Source: Lachnospiraceae bacterium (GTDB lineage: Bacteria > Bacillota > Clostridia > Lachnospirales > Lachnospiraceae). Taken from it: DNA of 32,423 bases. The notes beneath the pieces were generated by a model. The model was not told the origin of the DNA. It saw nothing but the letters and a program-made list of their open reading frames with translations, and searched no databases. Each line of letters starts with the position of its first letter. Position 1 is the stretch's first letter. Both the position numbers and the translations under genes were made by a program. The DNA lies in assembly GCA_030536455.1 (NCBI GenBank), contig JAUNPZ010000028.1:1-32423 (forward strand). The letters run 5' to 3'. Shown in pieces: positions 8,768 to 17,010 of the stretch.

Positions 8768-8825
8768 ATATGTCGAAAGCGTTGAGGTTCATCCGGATAA
8801 TGAGATTAAAGTAATCTGGAAGTAA
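8754..8825 (+). pseudogene. C-terminal remnant of a probable serine recombinase
   Basis: In the frame +1 from the PIN remnant, codons from about 8754 read GLMDEYVESVEVHPDNEIKV then IWK and stop at TAA 8823-8825. A helix followed by 'V-E-V-x-x-x-x-E-I-x-V-x-W/F-K-stop' is the usual ending of large serine recombinases and related integrases. Only about 23 residues remain. It suggests that a mobile element once sat here and left its 3' end joined to the PIN gene. The assignment rests on a short stretch and is uncertain. Confidence 0.45.
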
Positions 8826-8828
8826 ATA

Positions 8829-9515
8829 TTGAATACAGAGGTTCAAATCGTTGCTAATAAAATAAGTAAAATGGCGAATGTTCAGAAGAATGAAAAAATC
8901 GGAACATGCCAGAAGCTGGTTATGCAGTGTAATGCAATGGCTACAAAGATAAAAGATGGTGAGAAAGTTGATATGAACAAGCTCCAAGATCTCCTTATTG
9001 ATTTAAGAGCGTTTATTTCAGAAATGATTATGGATCTTCATGATGAAGCATTAGGGGAGAGTCTTGTACTTAGAATGGTATTTACCCTGATGCCAGCTTA
9101 TACATCGCTCTTTAATACATTCCTTCGCAGATATTATTTCCAGAAGAATGCAGTACCGGTAAATTACGAAATGTTCATGAGTCTTTATAAAGAACTGGAA
9201 AATGAAAGTTTTATAGAACGTATGCAGGATTATTATTTCTTGGAAGAAAAACTGCATGGAGCAGATGTGCTGGATGTACTCAATGCTCAGACTTTAATTG
9301 GATTGAATGGAATGGTTCAGATAGAAGACCAGTTATCTGTTCTTAAAGCTTTAGGAACAAAGGAAAAAGTATTATTGTTTGAGAACGGATTAAATAACTA
9401 TGCAGAAAAGCGATTAAAAGAATCCATTCCTGTTCTGGCAGGAGAATGTGGCATGGATGAAAAAGAGTGTGCGGGATATTTCTTTGACGAGCTAAAACCG
9501 AAGCATTTTAAATGA
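8829..9515 (+). CDS. Uncharacterised helical cytoplasmic protein
   Basis: I do not recognise this 228-residue protein. The chain is mostly amphipathic helix with no signal peptide or membrane segment. Recurrent features are EKIGTCQKLVMQCNAMATKI, a central MRMVFTLMPAYTSLFNTFLRRYY-like segment and the tail AGECGMDEKECAGYFFDEL. It is AT-richer than its surroundings. The start is unclear: TTG 8829 lies three bases after the recombinase-remnant stop and in the same frame, has only a weak GGAAG upstream, and the first internal ATG is at 8871. The true 5' end may have been altered by the same rearrangement that broke the PIN gene. Confidence 0.6.
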   Translation: MNTEVQIVANKISKMANVQKNEKIGTCQKLVMQCNAMATKIKDGEKVDMNKLQDLLIDLRAFISEMIMDLHDEALGESLVLRMVFTLMPAYTSLFNTFLRRYYFQKNAVPVNYEMFMSLYKELENESFIERMQDYYFLEEKLHGADVLDVLNAQTLIGLNGMVQIEDQLSVLKALGTKEKVLLFENGLNNYAEKRLKESIPVLAGECGMDEKECAGYFFDELKPKHFK

Positions 9516-9545
9516 AGTGAACTCCTGCATTTTGTACATAAACTG

Positions 9546-9806
9546 CCAATACATAGCCGTGAAGCAGACGGACCGAAGCAAGGAACGACCTGTGAACGAA
9601 TCGAGACGCTGGTTGGCGTTCAGGCTGCCGGAGAAACTGTGAAAATTCCGTTTTCAGAACGGAATTTTCAGCGGACTTTGTATGAGAAAATGTGCATCAG
9701 GCACATTTTCGAGTTGTCCGCGGCAGTTTCGCAGGCAGAATGAATGCTTACCAGCTTCCGATGAGAGAACCGGAGTGACGGCTTCGGCCCGCCTGCTTTA
9801 CGGCGT
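9546..9806 (+). repeat. Structured dispersed repeat, copy 1 (long form)
   Basis: Outer arms 9556-9579 and 9781-9804 pair over 24 positions with two A-C mismatches and one G-T wobble (core GCCGTGAAGCAG with its complement). Nested inside are 9608-9621 with 9742-9755; 9625-9639 with 9724-9738 (12 of 15); a 13-bp perfect hairpin at 9640-9670 with loop TTCAG; GCGGAC 9671-9676 with GTCCGC 9716-9721; and a 10-bp perfect hairpin at 9686-9710 with loop ATCAG. The motif CAGCTTCCGATGAGA is at 9752-9766. It fills most of the 387-base gap between the unknown gene and aroE. It could be a MITE-like element or a transcribed structured RNA. Confidence 0.8.
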
Positions 9807-9851
9807 AAAGATTGCCATTCGATGCGCTCCTCATGTTTTCATCACAACCGC

Positions 9852-9880
9852 TTGCGTTCCCCCCTTCTTTCGGGTAAAAT
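9852..9880 (+). promoter_or_regulatory. Possible promoter of the aroE operon
   Basis: TTGCGT (9852-9857) and TAAAAT (9875-9880) are 17 bases apart, about 23 bases before the first aroE start. The -35 is weak. Confidence 0.4.
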
Positions 9881-9902
9881 AAGTGATTAGGACAGAAAAA
9901 TA

Positions 9903-10790
9903 ATGACAAAATCACAGAGGGAGCAGAGGATGGAAGGAAGAATTTCAGGACATACAGGACTTATCGCATTATTTGGCTCGCCGGTGGGACATTCCGGTTC
10001 CCCGGCCATGCATAACTACAGCTTTGCGAGGCTGGGACTGGATTATGCATATCTGGCTTTTGATATTAAAACCGAAGAAATGAAGGATGCCATCGCCGGG
10101 ATGAAGACCTTTCGGATGCGGGGGGCGAATGTGACCATGCCCTGCAAGACCGAGGCTTTAAAATATATGGACGAGCTGTCCCCGGCCGCCCGCATGATTG
10201 GTGCGGTCAACACCATTGTAAATGACGATGGAAGGCTGACCGGACACATCACCGATGGAATCGGCGTGGTCTGGAGCCTGCGGGATCATGGCGTGGATAT
10301 CCGGGGAAAGAAGATTACAGTGGCAGGTGCCGGAGGGGCGGCCACCGCCATTCAGATTCAGTGCGCGCTGGATGGAGCAAGGGAAATCTCGATTTTTAAC
10401 CGTACCGTAGAGAAGGCGGAAGCCACGGCGGAGAAGATTCGTCAGGCGGTTCCGGGCTGCATGGTTCATGCCTTTGACCTTGCCGATACAGAGCGGATGA
10501 CAGAGGAAATCTACTCCAGCGATATCTTTGCCAATGGAACGAATGTGGGGATGAAGCCGAAGGAGGGCGAGAGCGTGGTAAAGGATATCCGTGCCTTCCG
10601 TCCTGGACTTGTGGTGCTGGATGCGGTGTATAATCCCAGAGAGACCAGACTGCTGCGGGAGGCGAAGGAGGCCGGATGCCTGTGCATCGACGGAACCAGT
10701 ATGCTGCTGTGGCAGGGCGCTGCCGCCTTCAAGCTGTTTACCGGGCAGGATATGCCGGTGAAAGAAGTGAAGGAGCAGTTTTTTCGGTAA
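9903..10790 (+). CDS. aroE: Shikimate dehydrogenase
   Basis: AroE reduces 3-dehydroshikimate to shikimate with NADPH in aromatic amino acid synthesis. The substrate domain shows [14 protein letters not shown] (shikimate-binding serines), GANVTMPCK (catalytic Lys) and GHITDGIG, in which the catalytic Asp is kept although the common N of NTDG is replaced by I. The nucleotide fold shows [12 protein letters not shown] and the NADP-type FNRT. ATG 9903 gives 295 residues. ATG 9930 ([10 protein letters not shown]) gives 286, aligns better with the family N-terminus and has AGGGAG 6 bases upstream, so it is the more likely true start. aroK follows after 17 bases. Confidence 0.95.
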   Translation: MTKSQREQRMEGRISGHTGLIALFGSPVGHSGSPAMHNYSFARLGLDYAYLAFDIKTEEMKDAIAGMKTFRMRGANVTMPCKTEALKYMDELSPAARMIGAVNTIVNDDGRLTGHITDGIGVVWSLRDHGVDIRGKKITVAGAGGAATAIQIQCALDGAREISIFNRTVEKAEATAEKIRQAVPGCMVHAFDLADTERMTEEIYSSDIFANGTNVGMKPKEGESVVKDIRAFRPGLVVLDAVYNPRETRLLREAKEAGCLCIDGTSMLLWQGAAAFKLFTGQDMPVKEVKEQFFR

Positions 10791-10807
10791 AAGAACAGGA
10801 GAGCGGA

Positions 10808-11371
10808 ATGGATAGTATGGATAATATAGAAAAGGTCCGTGAAAGCGGAAAACACATTTTTTTAATCGGCTTTATGGGAGCCGGAAAAAGCACGGTGGCG
10901 GCAAAATTAAAGGAGCTGCTGCAGGTAAGGCAGCTTGAGATGGACCAGGTGATTGTGGAGCAGAAGAAGATGCCGATTGCGGAAATATTTGAAAAGCATG
11001 GAGAGGCGTACTTCCGAGACCTGGAAACCGGACTTCTGCTTGCGCTTCAGCAGGAAAAGCAGGCTGTCATATCCTGCGGCGGCGGTGTGGTGGTGCGGGA
11101 GGAGAACGTCCGCAGCATGAAGGAAAACGGCCGCATCGTCCTTCTGACGGCAGAGCCGGAAACCATCTACAGCCGGGTGCGTTACAGCAAGGAACGTCCG
11201 ATTCTGAATCAGAACATGAGCGTGGATTTCATCCGGGAGCTGATGGAAAAGCGAAGGACACTTTATGAAGCGGCAGCGGATATCACGGTATCCACAGATG
11301 GAAAATCCGCAGCAGAAATCAGCAGGGAGATTCTGGACAGGCTGGCTGAGAAAGTGGAGAGTGGATTATGA
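10808..11371 (+). CDS. aroK: Shikimate kinase
   Basis: This enzyme phosphorylates shikimate at the 3-hydroxyl with ATP, the step after AroE. Read from ATG 10808 it is 187 residues and AGGAG (10797-10801) sits 6 bases ahead; an open frame extends further upstream but overlaps aroE and has no ribosome site. Visible motifs are Walker [10 protein letters not shown], the shikimate-binding LEMDQ and YFRDLET (Arg), CGGGVV, and the lid around [10 protein letters not shown]. The product ends AEKVESGL. Its stop overlaps the next ATG by four bases (ATGA), so the next gene is translationally coupled. Confidence 0.94.
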   Translation: MDSMDNIEKVRESGKHIFLIGFMGAGKSTVAAKLKELLQVRQLEMDQVIVEQKKMPIAEIFEKHGEAYFRDLETGLLLALQQEKQAVISCGGGVVVREENVRSMKENGRIVLLTAEPETIYSRVRYSKERPILNQNMSVDFIRELMEKRRTLYEAAADITVSTDGKSAAEISREILDRLAEKVESGL

Positions 11372-12543
11372 AGCAGGGAGGAGAGGATAGGAGAACCGAG
11401 CAGCCGGTGATTCGTTTTGTGGTGCTTTCGGACATTCATGTGGGTTCCTCGGATTTGTCCGATGAGAATTCGAAGGCGCTGGCAGAGGGGCTGGAGGATA
11501 TCCGGAATCTGGAGCAGGAGATGGGCGGGAAAATTACCGCTCTGATTACGGTTGGGGATCATACGCAGAATGGCTCCGGGGAGCAGACGGAGGGCTTTTA
11601 CCGGATTCTGGACCGGTATGCTCCGCTGTCCGATGACCGGATTCTGGTTGCTTTGGGAAACCATGACGCCAGAGGACCGGGACCGGCTGAAAACTGGTCG
11701 GAGGACCCGCTGGCAGAGCTGCCGTTCTGGAACGAGACGGCAAAGCCGCTGTACCTTGCAAGGAACCGGCGATACATGCCGAAGGAGCAGGGGCCGGATA
11801 CGGTTTATTACGACAAATGGCTGGACGGCTATCATTTTATTGTTTTGAATACGGAAAATGGAATCAAGGATGCCTGTACTCTTTCGGACGGTCAGTTAAG
11901 CTGGCTGGAAGAGAAGCTTTCTGAGGCGGAGGATGAGCGTCCGGTGTTCCTTTTCGTCCATCAGCCGCTTGTGGATACCCACTGGAGAAGCAATATCTTA
12001 AACGGCTTCGGCCTGGAGGATGAAAAGGTAAAGGCGATTTTAAAGAAATATCCGCAGACAATCCTGATGTGCGGTCATATTCATAACGGACACGGCGTAA
12101 CGGAGGCTGTTGTGAGAGAGTACGGCACGACGGTGGAGGTTCCTTCCTACAACGAGTCTGAAAATGGATACCGGGAAAAGGGAAGCGGCTGCTTTGTGGA
12201 GGTATACAAGGACAAGGTGGTGTACCGGGCAAGGAATTTTAACACCTCCGCCTGGCTGCCGGAATACGATATCGTGGTGAAGCTGCCGGTATTGGGCGCA
12301 GTTTATCAGAAGGCCTGCAGGCTGGATAAGAAGGAAGGTACCGAGGCGTCCTGGGATGCAGTGGAAGGATGGATGAAGGAAGCGGAGAATATTTTCGAAA
12401 GCAAATATATGCAGGATCATCTGGCCTGGGATGATGCCTCCCTGCCTCCGGTTCCGTTGTTTTCAAAAGAAACCGGCGAGAAGGCGGATTGGATTGCAGA
12501 AAACCTGCAGGCGGCTGTGGAAAAGCTTCAGAGAGAGAGTTAG
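11368..12543 (+). CDS. Calcineurin-like metallophosphoesterase
   Basis: The 391-residue protein carries the full dimetal set of the calcineurin-like superfamily: DIHVG (D-x-H), GDHTQNG, GNHDARG, FLFVHQPL (His) and MCGHIHNGHG (GHxH). The first ~280 residues are the catalytic domain. The remainder, including the strand-rich GSGCFVEVYKDKVVYRARNF and a helical tail, is unassigned. There is no signal peptide, so it is probably cytoplasmic. The substrate cannot be told; relatives hydrolyse phosphomonoesters, phosphodiesters or nucleotides. It is the third gene of the aroE-aroK unit, joined by a 4-base overlap, with no evident metabolic link to shikimate synthesis. Confidence 0.9.
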   Translation: MKQGGEDRRTEQPVIRFVVLSDIHVGSSDLSDENSKALAEGLEDIRNLEQEMGGKITALITVGDHTQNGSGEQTEGFYRILDRYAPLSDDRILVALGNHDARGPGPAENWSEDPLAELPFWNETAKPLYLARNRRYMPKEQGPDTVYYDKWLDGYHFIVLNTENGIKDACTLSDGQLSWLEEKLSEAEDERPVFLFVHQPLVDTHWRSNILNGFGLEDEKVKAILKKYPQTILMCGHIHNGHGVTEAVVREYGTTVEVPSYNESENGYREKGSGCFVEVYKDKVVYRARNFNTSAWLPEYDIVVKLPVLGAVYQKACRLDKKEGTEASWDAVEGWMKEAENIFESKYMQDHLAWDDASLPPVPLFSKETGEKADWIAENLQAAVEKLQRES

Positions 12544-12578
12544 TTTCTCACTGCGGACTCATTTTCCCATGAAATAAG

Positions 12579-12616
12579 AAAAACGGTGTCAGGACCAAAA
12601 TCCCGGCACCGTTTTT
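12579..12616. terminator. Bidirectional terminator between convergent genes
   Basis: AAAAACGGTG (12579-12588) pairs with CACCGTTTTT (12607-12616). The stem continues inward through TCAGGA against TCCCGG with one mismatch, around a CCAAAA loop. A-run and T-run flanks let it serve both the metallophosphoesterase and the symporter gene. Confidence 0.85.
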
Positions 12617-12650
12617 CGATAGATTCCATTTTTCAAATATGCAGTCCCAA

Positions 12651-14027
12651 TTACATGGAGATGATTCCGAACACATTCGCGATGGAGCTGATTAAGATAA
12701 TCGCGATGCAGACCGGAGCCAGGTACTTCATAAAGAAGCAGTACAGCTTTTTCCGCCTGAACCTGGAGGAAACCTCCATCTCCTCTGCGATTCGGTGAAA
12801 TCCAACCACTCGGATAATCAGGATGCAGGTGGCCAGCGCGGCAATCGGCATCATAACGGAATTGGTCAGGAAATCAAAAAAATCCAGGATGGACATGCCT
12901 AGGATGGTGACAAAATCCAGGGAGCTGAATCCAAGGGCGGATGCGGAGCCCAGCACAATCATAATCACAAACAGGATGAAGGAAGCCTTTTTGCGACTCC
13001 AGCCAAACTGGTCCACGAAGGTGGAAACGCTGGTTTCCGCCAGGGAGATGGAACTGGTCAGGGCGGCAAACAGCACCAGCAGGAAGAACATGATGCCGGC
13101 CGGGGTGCCCAGACCCATGCTTGCGAATACCTTCGGGATGGTAATGAACATCAGGGAAGGCCCTGCATTTAACATCGCCGGGTCGCCGCCGGAGAAGGCG
13201 AATACTGCCGGAATAATCATCAGACCGGCTAAAAGCGCGATTCCGGTATCGAACCATTCAATCTGGGTGGTGGACTGTTCGATATCCACATCCTTTTTGA
13301 TGTAGGAGCCGTAGGTATATAAGATACCCATTGCGATGGACAGGGAGTAGAACATCTGCCCCATGGCAGCGACCACCGTCATCCAGGAAAAGTTCTTAAA
13401 GTTCGGAATCAGGAAATACTTCACACCGGCCAGCGCGCCTGGACGAGTGACGGAATAGCCGGCAACAAAAACCGCCAGAACCACCAGAACCGGCATCATA
13501 ATCTTGGAAATCCGCTCCACGCCGCTCTCCACACCGGCCAGAATGACCAGGATAACCGCAATGATAAATACCAGGAACCAGATTTCCACGCTGACTCCAT
13601 CGGAGATGAAGCTGGTGAAATAGGAATCCTCAGCCAGCGCTGAGGCGCTGCCTCTCAGATACTCAAACAGATATTTTGTGACCCATCCGCCGATTACACT
13701 GTAATAAGGAACGATCAGCACCGGAATGATGGCATTGACCCAGCCGCCCAGCTTAAAAGGCATGCTTTTTCCAAATGCGCCAAATGCGCCCACCGGGCTT
13801 TTCTTTGTCATACGTCCTAAGGCCGTTTCGGAAACAATCAGCGTATAGCCAAAGGTGAGCATTAAAATCAGGTAGACCAGCAGGAACATGCCGCCGCCGT
13901 ATTTTGCTGCCAGATAAGGGAACCGCCAGATATTTCCCAGCCCCACAGCAGAACCGGCAACGGCTAACACATAGCCAATCTTTCCGGAGAAGCTGCTGCG
14001 GGACGCAGAAGAGTGTTCTTCGTTCAT
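12651..14027 (-). CDS. Sodium:neurotransmitter symporter (SNF/NSS) family transporter
   Basis: This 458-residue inner-membrane protein has 11-12 hydrophobic segments. The NSS signature is clear in the first segments: AVAGSAVGLGNIWRFPYLAA (unwound TM1 with the Na+/substrate site) followed by KYGGG. The TM6 region (VAAMGQMFYSLSIAMG) and TM8 region (LLVLFAALTSSISLAETSVS) are also typical. Bacterial members import amino acids such as tryptophan, leucine or tyrosine with Na+; the substrate here is not predictable. ATG 14027 has GGAGG 11 bases upstream on the minus strand, slightly long. It is divergent from the metal-resistance operon. Confidence 0.94.
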   Translation of the reverse strand: MNEEHSSASRSSFSGKIGYVLAVAGSAVGLGNIWRFPYLAAKYGGGMFLLVYLILMLTFGYTLIVSETALGRMTKKSPVGAFGAFGKSMPFKLGGWVNAIIPVLIVPYYSVIGGWVTKYLFEYLRGSASALAEDSYFTSFISDGVSVEIWFLVFIIAVILVILAGVESGVERISKIMMPVLVVLAVFVAGYSVTRPGALAGVKYFLIPNFKNFSWMTVVAAMGQMFYSLSIAMGILYTYGSYIKKDVDIEQSTTQIEWFDTGIALLAGLMIIPAVFAFSGGDPAMLNAGPSLMFITIPKVFASMGLGTPAGIMFFLLVLFAALTSSISLAETSVSTFVDQFGWSRKKASFILFVIMIVLGSASALGFSSLDFVTILGMSILDFFDFLTNSVMMPIAALATCILIIRVVGFHRIAEEMEVSSRFRRKKLYCFFMKYLAPVCIAIILISSIANVFGIISM

Positions 14028-14062
14028 TTCTTTCTAACCTCCATTTTTGTAATACCGGTATA

Positions 14063-14091
14063 ATAGTACCATTGACCTGCGGTTCAGGCAA
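14063..14091 (-). promoter_or_regulatory. Possible promoter of the symporter gene
   Basis: On the minus strand TTGCCT (14091-14086) and TACTAT (14068-14063) are 17 bases apart and face the NSS gene. The site next to it contains the short palindrome TACCGGTA. Confidence 0.45.
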
Positions 14092-14189
14092 GGGAAAAAA
14101 GGGCGAAAAGCAGAAAACGGGAAAAAATATAGTGGAAAATCAGAAAAACACAGAAAAAAATCCACAGAAAACAATTTTGAAAAAAGGGA

Positions 14190-14218
14190 TTGACAAACCA
14201 CGGTGGCGGGAGTAATAT
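14190..14218 (+). promoter_or_regulatory. Promoter of the metal-resistance operon
   Basis: A perfect -35 TTGACA (14190-14195) lies 17 bases from TAATAT (14213-14218). The ArsR-type operator follows directly, over the expected start point. Confidence 0.75.
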
Positions 14219-14221
14219 AAA

Positions 14222-14243
14222 CATATGAACAAATGCTCATATG
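14222..14243 (+). promoter_or_regulatory. ArsR/SmtB-type operator
   Basis: The 20-base core ATATGAACAAATGCTCATAT (14223-14242) is the dyad ATATGA-n-CA-nn-TG-n-TCATAT. With the flanking C and G it extends to 22 bases. This is the classic imperfect 12-2-12 type site of CadC/SmtB repressors. Lying between the -10 and the regulator gene, it supports repression that metal binding relieves. Confidence 0.85.
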
Positions 14244-14295
14244 AACGAGCGAAAAGAAAAGAAATCCTGTCTTTAGCCGCAGGAGGAAAGAGGAG

Positions 14296-14664
14296 GTGAC
14301 TGATTTGGCGCTCCATGACGTAGAATGTTGTGATACCTGTCAGGTCCATGAGGAACTGGTTCAGGCGGTGAATGCGAAGATGCCGGATGAAGATGAGCTG
14401 TATGACCTGGCGGAGCTGTTTAAGGTATTCGGGGATTCCACCCGAATCCGGATTCTGTATGTGCTGTTTGAGGCGGAGCTGTGTGTGTGTGACCTGGCGC
14501 AGACCCTGAATATGACGCAGTCCGCGATTTCCCATCAGCTTAAGATATTAAAGCAGTCCAGACTGGTGAAAAACCGGAGAGAGGGCAAGCAGGTGTATTA
14601 CTCGCTGGCGGATGAACATGTGCGGACCATCATTGACCAGGGACGGGAGCACATCGAAGAGTAA
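14296..14664 (+). CDS. CadC-like ArsR-family metal-responsive repressor
   Basis: The 122-residue winged-helix repressor shows the recognition region MTQSAISHQLKILKQS. The metal ligands of both classic sites appear present: Cys11/12/15 near the N-terminus with Cys63-Val-Cys65 in ELCVCDLA (the alpha3N soft-metal site of CadC), and Asp106, His108, His119, Glu122 with the D-x-H...H-x-x-E spacing of the alpha5 zinc site. Metal binding should release it from the operator at 14222-14243. Two AGGAGG sites 10 bases apart serve two candidate starts, GTG 14296 (spacing 9) and TTG 14305 (spacing 8). Gene order repressor-HMA-ATPase supports a Cd/Zn/Pb efflux operon. Confidence 0.93.
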   Translation: MTDLALHDVECCDTCQVHEELVQAVNAKMPDEDELYDLAELFKVFGDSTRIRILYVLFEAELCVCDLAQTLNMTQSAISHQLKILKQSRLVKNRREGKQVYYSLADEHVRTIIDQGREHIEE

Positions 14665-14768
14665 GGGAAAAACGGAAAACAGAGTCAGACGAAGAGAAAA
14701 CAACGCGAAAAGCCGATTGGAAAAAATTTAAGCAAAGAAATAATACAGAAAATCAGGAGGAAGAAAAG

Positions 14769-14987
14769 ATGAAGAAGAAATTCAAATTACAGGACTTAGA
14801 CTGCGCAAACTGCGCTGCAAAGATGGAGAATGCGATTAAGAACATCCCAGGCGTTCAGGATGCAAGCGTCAGCTTTATGATGCAGAAGATGGTGATTGAA
14901 GCAGATGATGACAAGTTTGACGCGGTTTTAAAGCAGGCGATTGCCGCGATTGAAAAGGTAGAGCCGGACTGCAAGGTTCTGCTGTAG
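14769..14987 (+). CDS. Free-standing heavy-metal-associated (HMA) domain protein
   Basis: The 72-residue protein has a single HMA fold: KLQDLDCANCAAKMENAI with metal-binding Cys12 and Cys15, then GVQDASVSFMMQKMVIE. It ends in a second half suited to the beta-alpha-beta-beta-alpha-beta fold. AGGAGG sits 8 bases before ATG. Such a small protein either delivers metal to, or stands in for, the N-terminal metal-binding domain of a P1B ATPase. The ATPase encoded 71 bases downstream lacks its own HMA domain, which supports the second reading. Downstream of the Cys pair it resembles CadA N-domains more than CopZ; this is by impression. Confidence 0.92.
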   Translation: MKKKFKLQDLDCANCAAKMENAIKNIPGVQDASVSFMMQKMVIEADDDKFDAVLKQAIAAIEKVEPDCKVLL

Positions 14988-15057
14988 CAGTTTCGTGTAC
15001 CTGTTTTCACTGACCGCAGGAGAATGAGAAATGGAAGTGTAGGAGGAGTTGACAGAC

Positions 15058-16998
15058 ATGACAGAGAAGCAGAAGAAGATGCTGGCCCGCATCTTGGTGA
15101 CATTTGTATTATTTGCAGGGCTGATGGGAGCGCAGCACAGCGGAAGCGCGCCGTGGCTTGGCCGGTTCCCGGCCGGGTTCCTGATTTATCTGGTTCCCTA
15201 TCTGCTGATTGGATACGATATCATCTGGAAGGCAGCCCGGAATATCCGGAGAGGCCAGGTATTTGATGAAAATTTCCTGATGATGATTGCCACCTTTGGC
15301 GCATTCGGAGTCGGAGAGTATTCGGAGGCCCTGGCGGTGATGCTGTTCTATCAGGTCGGTGAGCTGTTCCAGAGCTACGCGGTGAACCGTTCCCGCCAGT
15401 CCATTGCGGATATGATGAACATCTGTCCGGAATATGCCAATATCGAGGAGGACGGACAGCTTGTGCAGGTGGACCCGGATGATGTGGAGCCGGGCGATAT
15501 CATCGTCATCAAGGCCGGGGAACGGATCCCTCTGGACGGCGTGGTAACGGAAGGTGAATCCATGATTGATACGGCGGCCTTAACCGGTGAGTCGGTTCCG
15601 AGGAAGGCATCTGCCGGCGATACGGTAATCAGCGGCTGTGTGAATGGAAGCGGCACCTTAAAGGTGCAGGTAACGAAGGCATTCGAGGATTCTACCGTGG
15701 CCAAGATTCTGGAGCTGGTGGAGAATGCGGGGACCAAGAAGGCGAAGGTGGAAAACTTCATCACCCGCTTTGCCCGGTATTACACTCCGGTGGTCACCAT
15801 CGGCGCTGCGCTGCTGGCTGTGATTCCTCCGCTGGTGCTCGGAGGCGGCTGGGGCGAATGGATTCAGAGAGCCTGCATTTTCCTGGTAATTTCCTGCCCC
15901 TGCGCCCTGGTCATCTCCGTTCCGCTGGGATTCTTCGGTGGAATCGGCGCAGCCTCTAAGATTGGCGTTCTGGTAAAGGGAAGCAACTTCCTGGAGGCGG
16001 TGGCCGAGATGACTACCATTGTATTTGACAAGACCGGAACCCTGACAAAAGGGGAATTTAAGGTGACAGAAGTGTCCGCTGCGGCCGGAATGGAGAATCG
16101 CTTTGACGCAGATGGGAATGCGGAGCGGAACGCAGAAAACGGTGTGAAAACATGGTCTGCGGCGGAGGAGCAGGTCCTTCGTCTGGCAGCGTTCGGCGAG
16201 GGCTACTCCAATCATCCGATTTCCAATTCCATCAAGGAAGCCTACGGAAAGACGCTGGATTTGAATCTGGTATCCGATGTAGAAGAGATTGCCGGACACG
16301 GAATCCAGGCGAAGGTGGAGGGCCGCACCGTTTTGGTGGGCAATGGCAGACTGCTTGCAAAGAAGGGCGTGGCCTTTGCCGAATGCCGCAGCATGGGAAC
16401 CGTGGTGTATGTGGCCTGCGACGGCGTATTTGCCGGAACCATCGTGATTTCTGATACCATCAAGGAAGGCGCGAAGGAAGCCATCCGCGATATGAAGCAG
16501 GTAGGCGTTAAAAAATGCGTCATGCTGTCCGGCGACCGGAAGGAGACGGCGGAGGAAGTGGCCAGAGAACTGGGGCTGGACGAGGTTCATGCGGAGCTTC
16601 TGCCGGGCGATAAGGTAAGCAAGGTGGAAGAGCTGTTAAAGAAGCAGCCGGATAAGAAGCGCCTGGCCTTCGTCGGCGACGGCATCAACGACGCGCCGGT
16701 GCTCACCAGAGCGGATATCGGAATTGCCATGGGAAGCATGGGCTCCGATGCGGCCATCGAGGCGGCGGATGTGGTGCTGATGGACGATGATGTAAGAAAG
16801 ATTGCATCCGTTGTCCGGATTTCCAGAAAGACTCTGCGGATTGTGAAGCAGAATATCGTATTTGCCCTTGGCGTGAAGGCGCTGGTCCTGCTGCTGGGCG
16901 CATTCGGCGCGGCAAACATGTGGGAAGCGGTATTCGCGGATGTGGGAGTTTCGGTGATTGCGATTCTGAATTCGATGCGTGCGCTGAAAACAAAATAG
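15058..16998 (+). CDS. cadA: Heavy-metal translocating P1B-type ATPase (Cd/Zn/Pb efflux)
   Basis: Read from ATG 15058 the protein has 646 residues; GGAG at 15045-15048 is 9 bases ahead, whereas TTG 15049 is too close to the ribosome site. It begins directly with membrane segments. Key motifs are Cys280-Pro-Cys282 (SCPCALVISVPLG) in the transport helix, the phosphorylated Asp324 in DKTGTLTKG, TGES, His386-Pro387 (SNHPIS) and GDGINDAPVL at 540-549. CPC with this context is typical of P1B-2 Cd/Zn/Pb exporters. No N-terminal CxxC/HMA domain is present, which the separate protein at 14769 may supply. It is regulated through the ArsR-type operator upstream. Confidence 0.94.
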   Translation: MTEKQKKMLARILVTFVLFAGLMGAQHSGSAPWLGRFPAGFLIYLVPYLLIGYDIIWKAARNIRRGQVFDENFLMMIATFGAFGVGEYSEALAVMLFYQVGELFQSYAVNRSRQSIADMMNICPEYANIEEDGQLVQVDPDDVEPGDIIVIKAGERIPLDGVVTEGESMIDTAALTGESVPRKASAGDTVISGCVNGSGTLKVQVTKAFEDSTVAKILELVENAGTKKAKVENFITRFARYYTPVVTIGAALLAVIPPLVLGGGWGEWIQRACIFLVISCPCALVISVPLGFFGGIGAASKIGVLVKGSNFLEAVAEMTTIVFDKTGTLTKGEFKVTEVSAAAGMENRFDADGNAERNAENGVKTWSAAEEQVLRLAAFGEGYSNHPISNSIKEAYGKTLDLNLVSDVEEIAGHGIQAKVEGRTVLVGNGRLLAKKGVAFAECRSMGTVVYVACDGVFAGTIVISDTIKEGAKEAIRDMKQVGVKKCVMLSGDRKETAEEVARELGLDEVHAELLPGDKVSKVEELLKKQPDKKRLAFVGDGINDAPVLTRADIGIAMGSMGSDAAIEAADVVLMDDDVRKIASVVRISRKTLRIVKQNIVFALGVKALVLLLGAFGAANMWEAVFADVGVSVIAILNSMRALKTK

Positions 16999-17010
16999 AC
17001 TCAGTTAGAG

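Noticed and set aside
9682..9882. 66-residue open frame in repeat copy 1
   Set aside because: It lies over paired structural arms with no ribosome site and shares only repeat-derived residues with the frame over copy 2.
15658..16590. 310-residue minus-strand frame opposite cadA
   Set aside because: The sense strand has complete ATPase motifs throughout; the antisense frame shows no known motif and no ribosome site.
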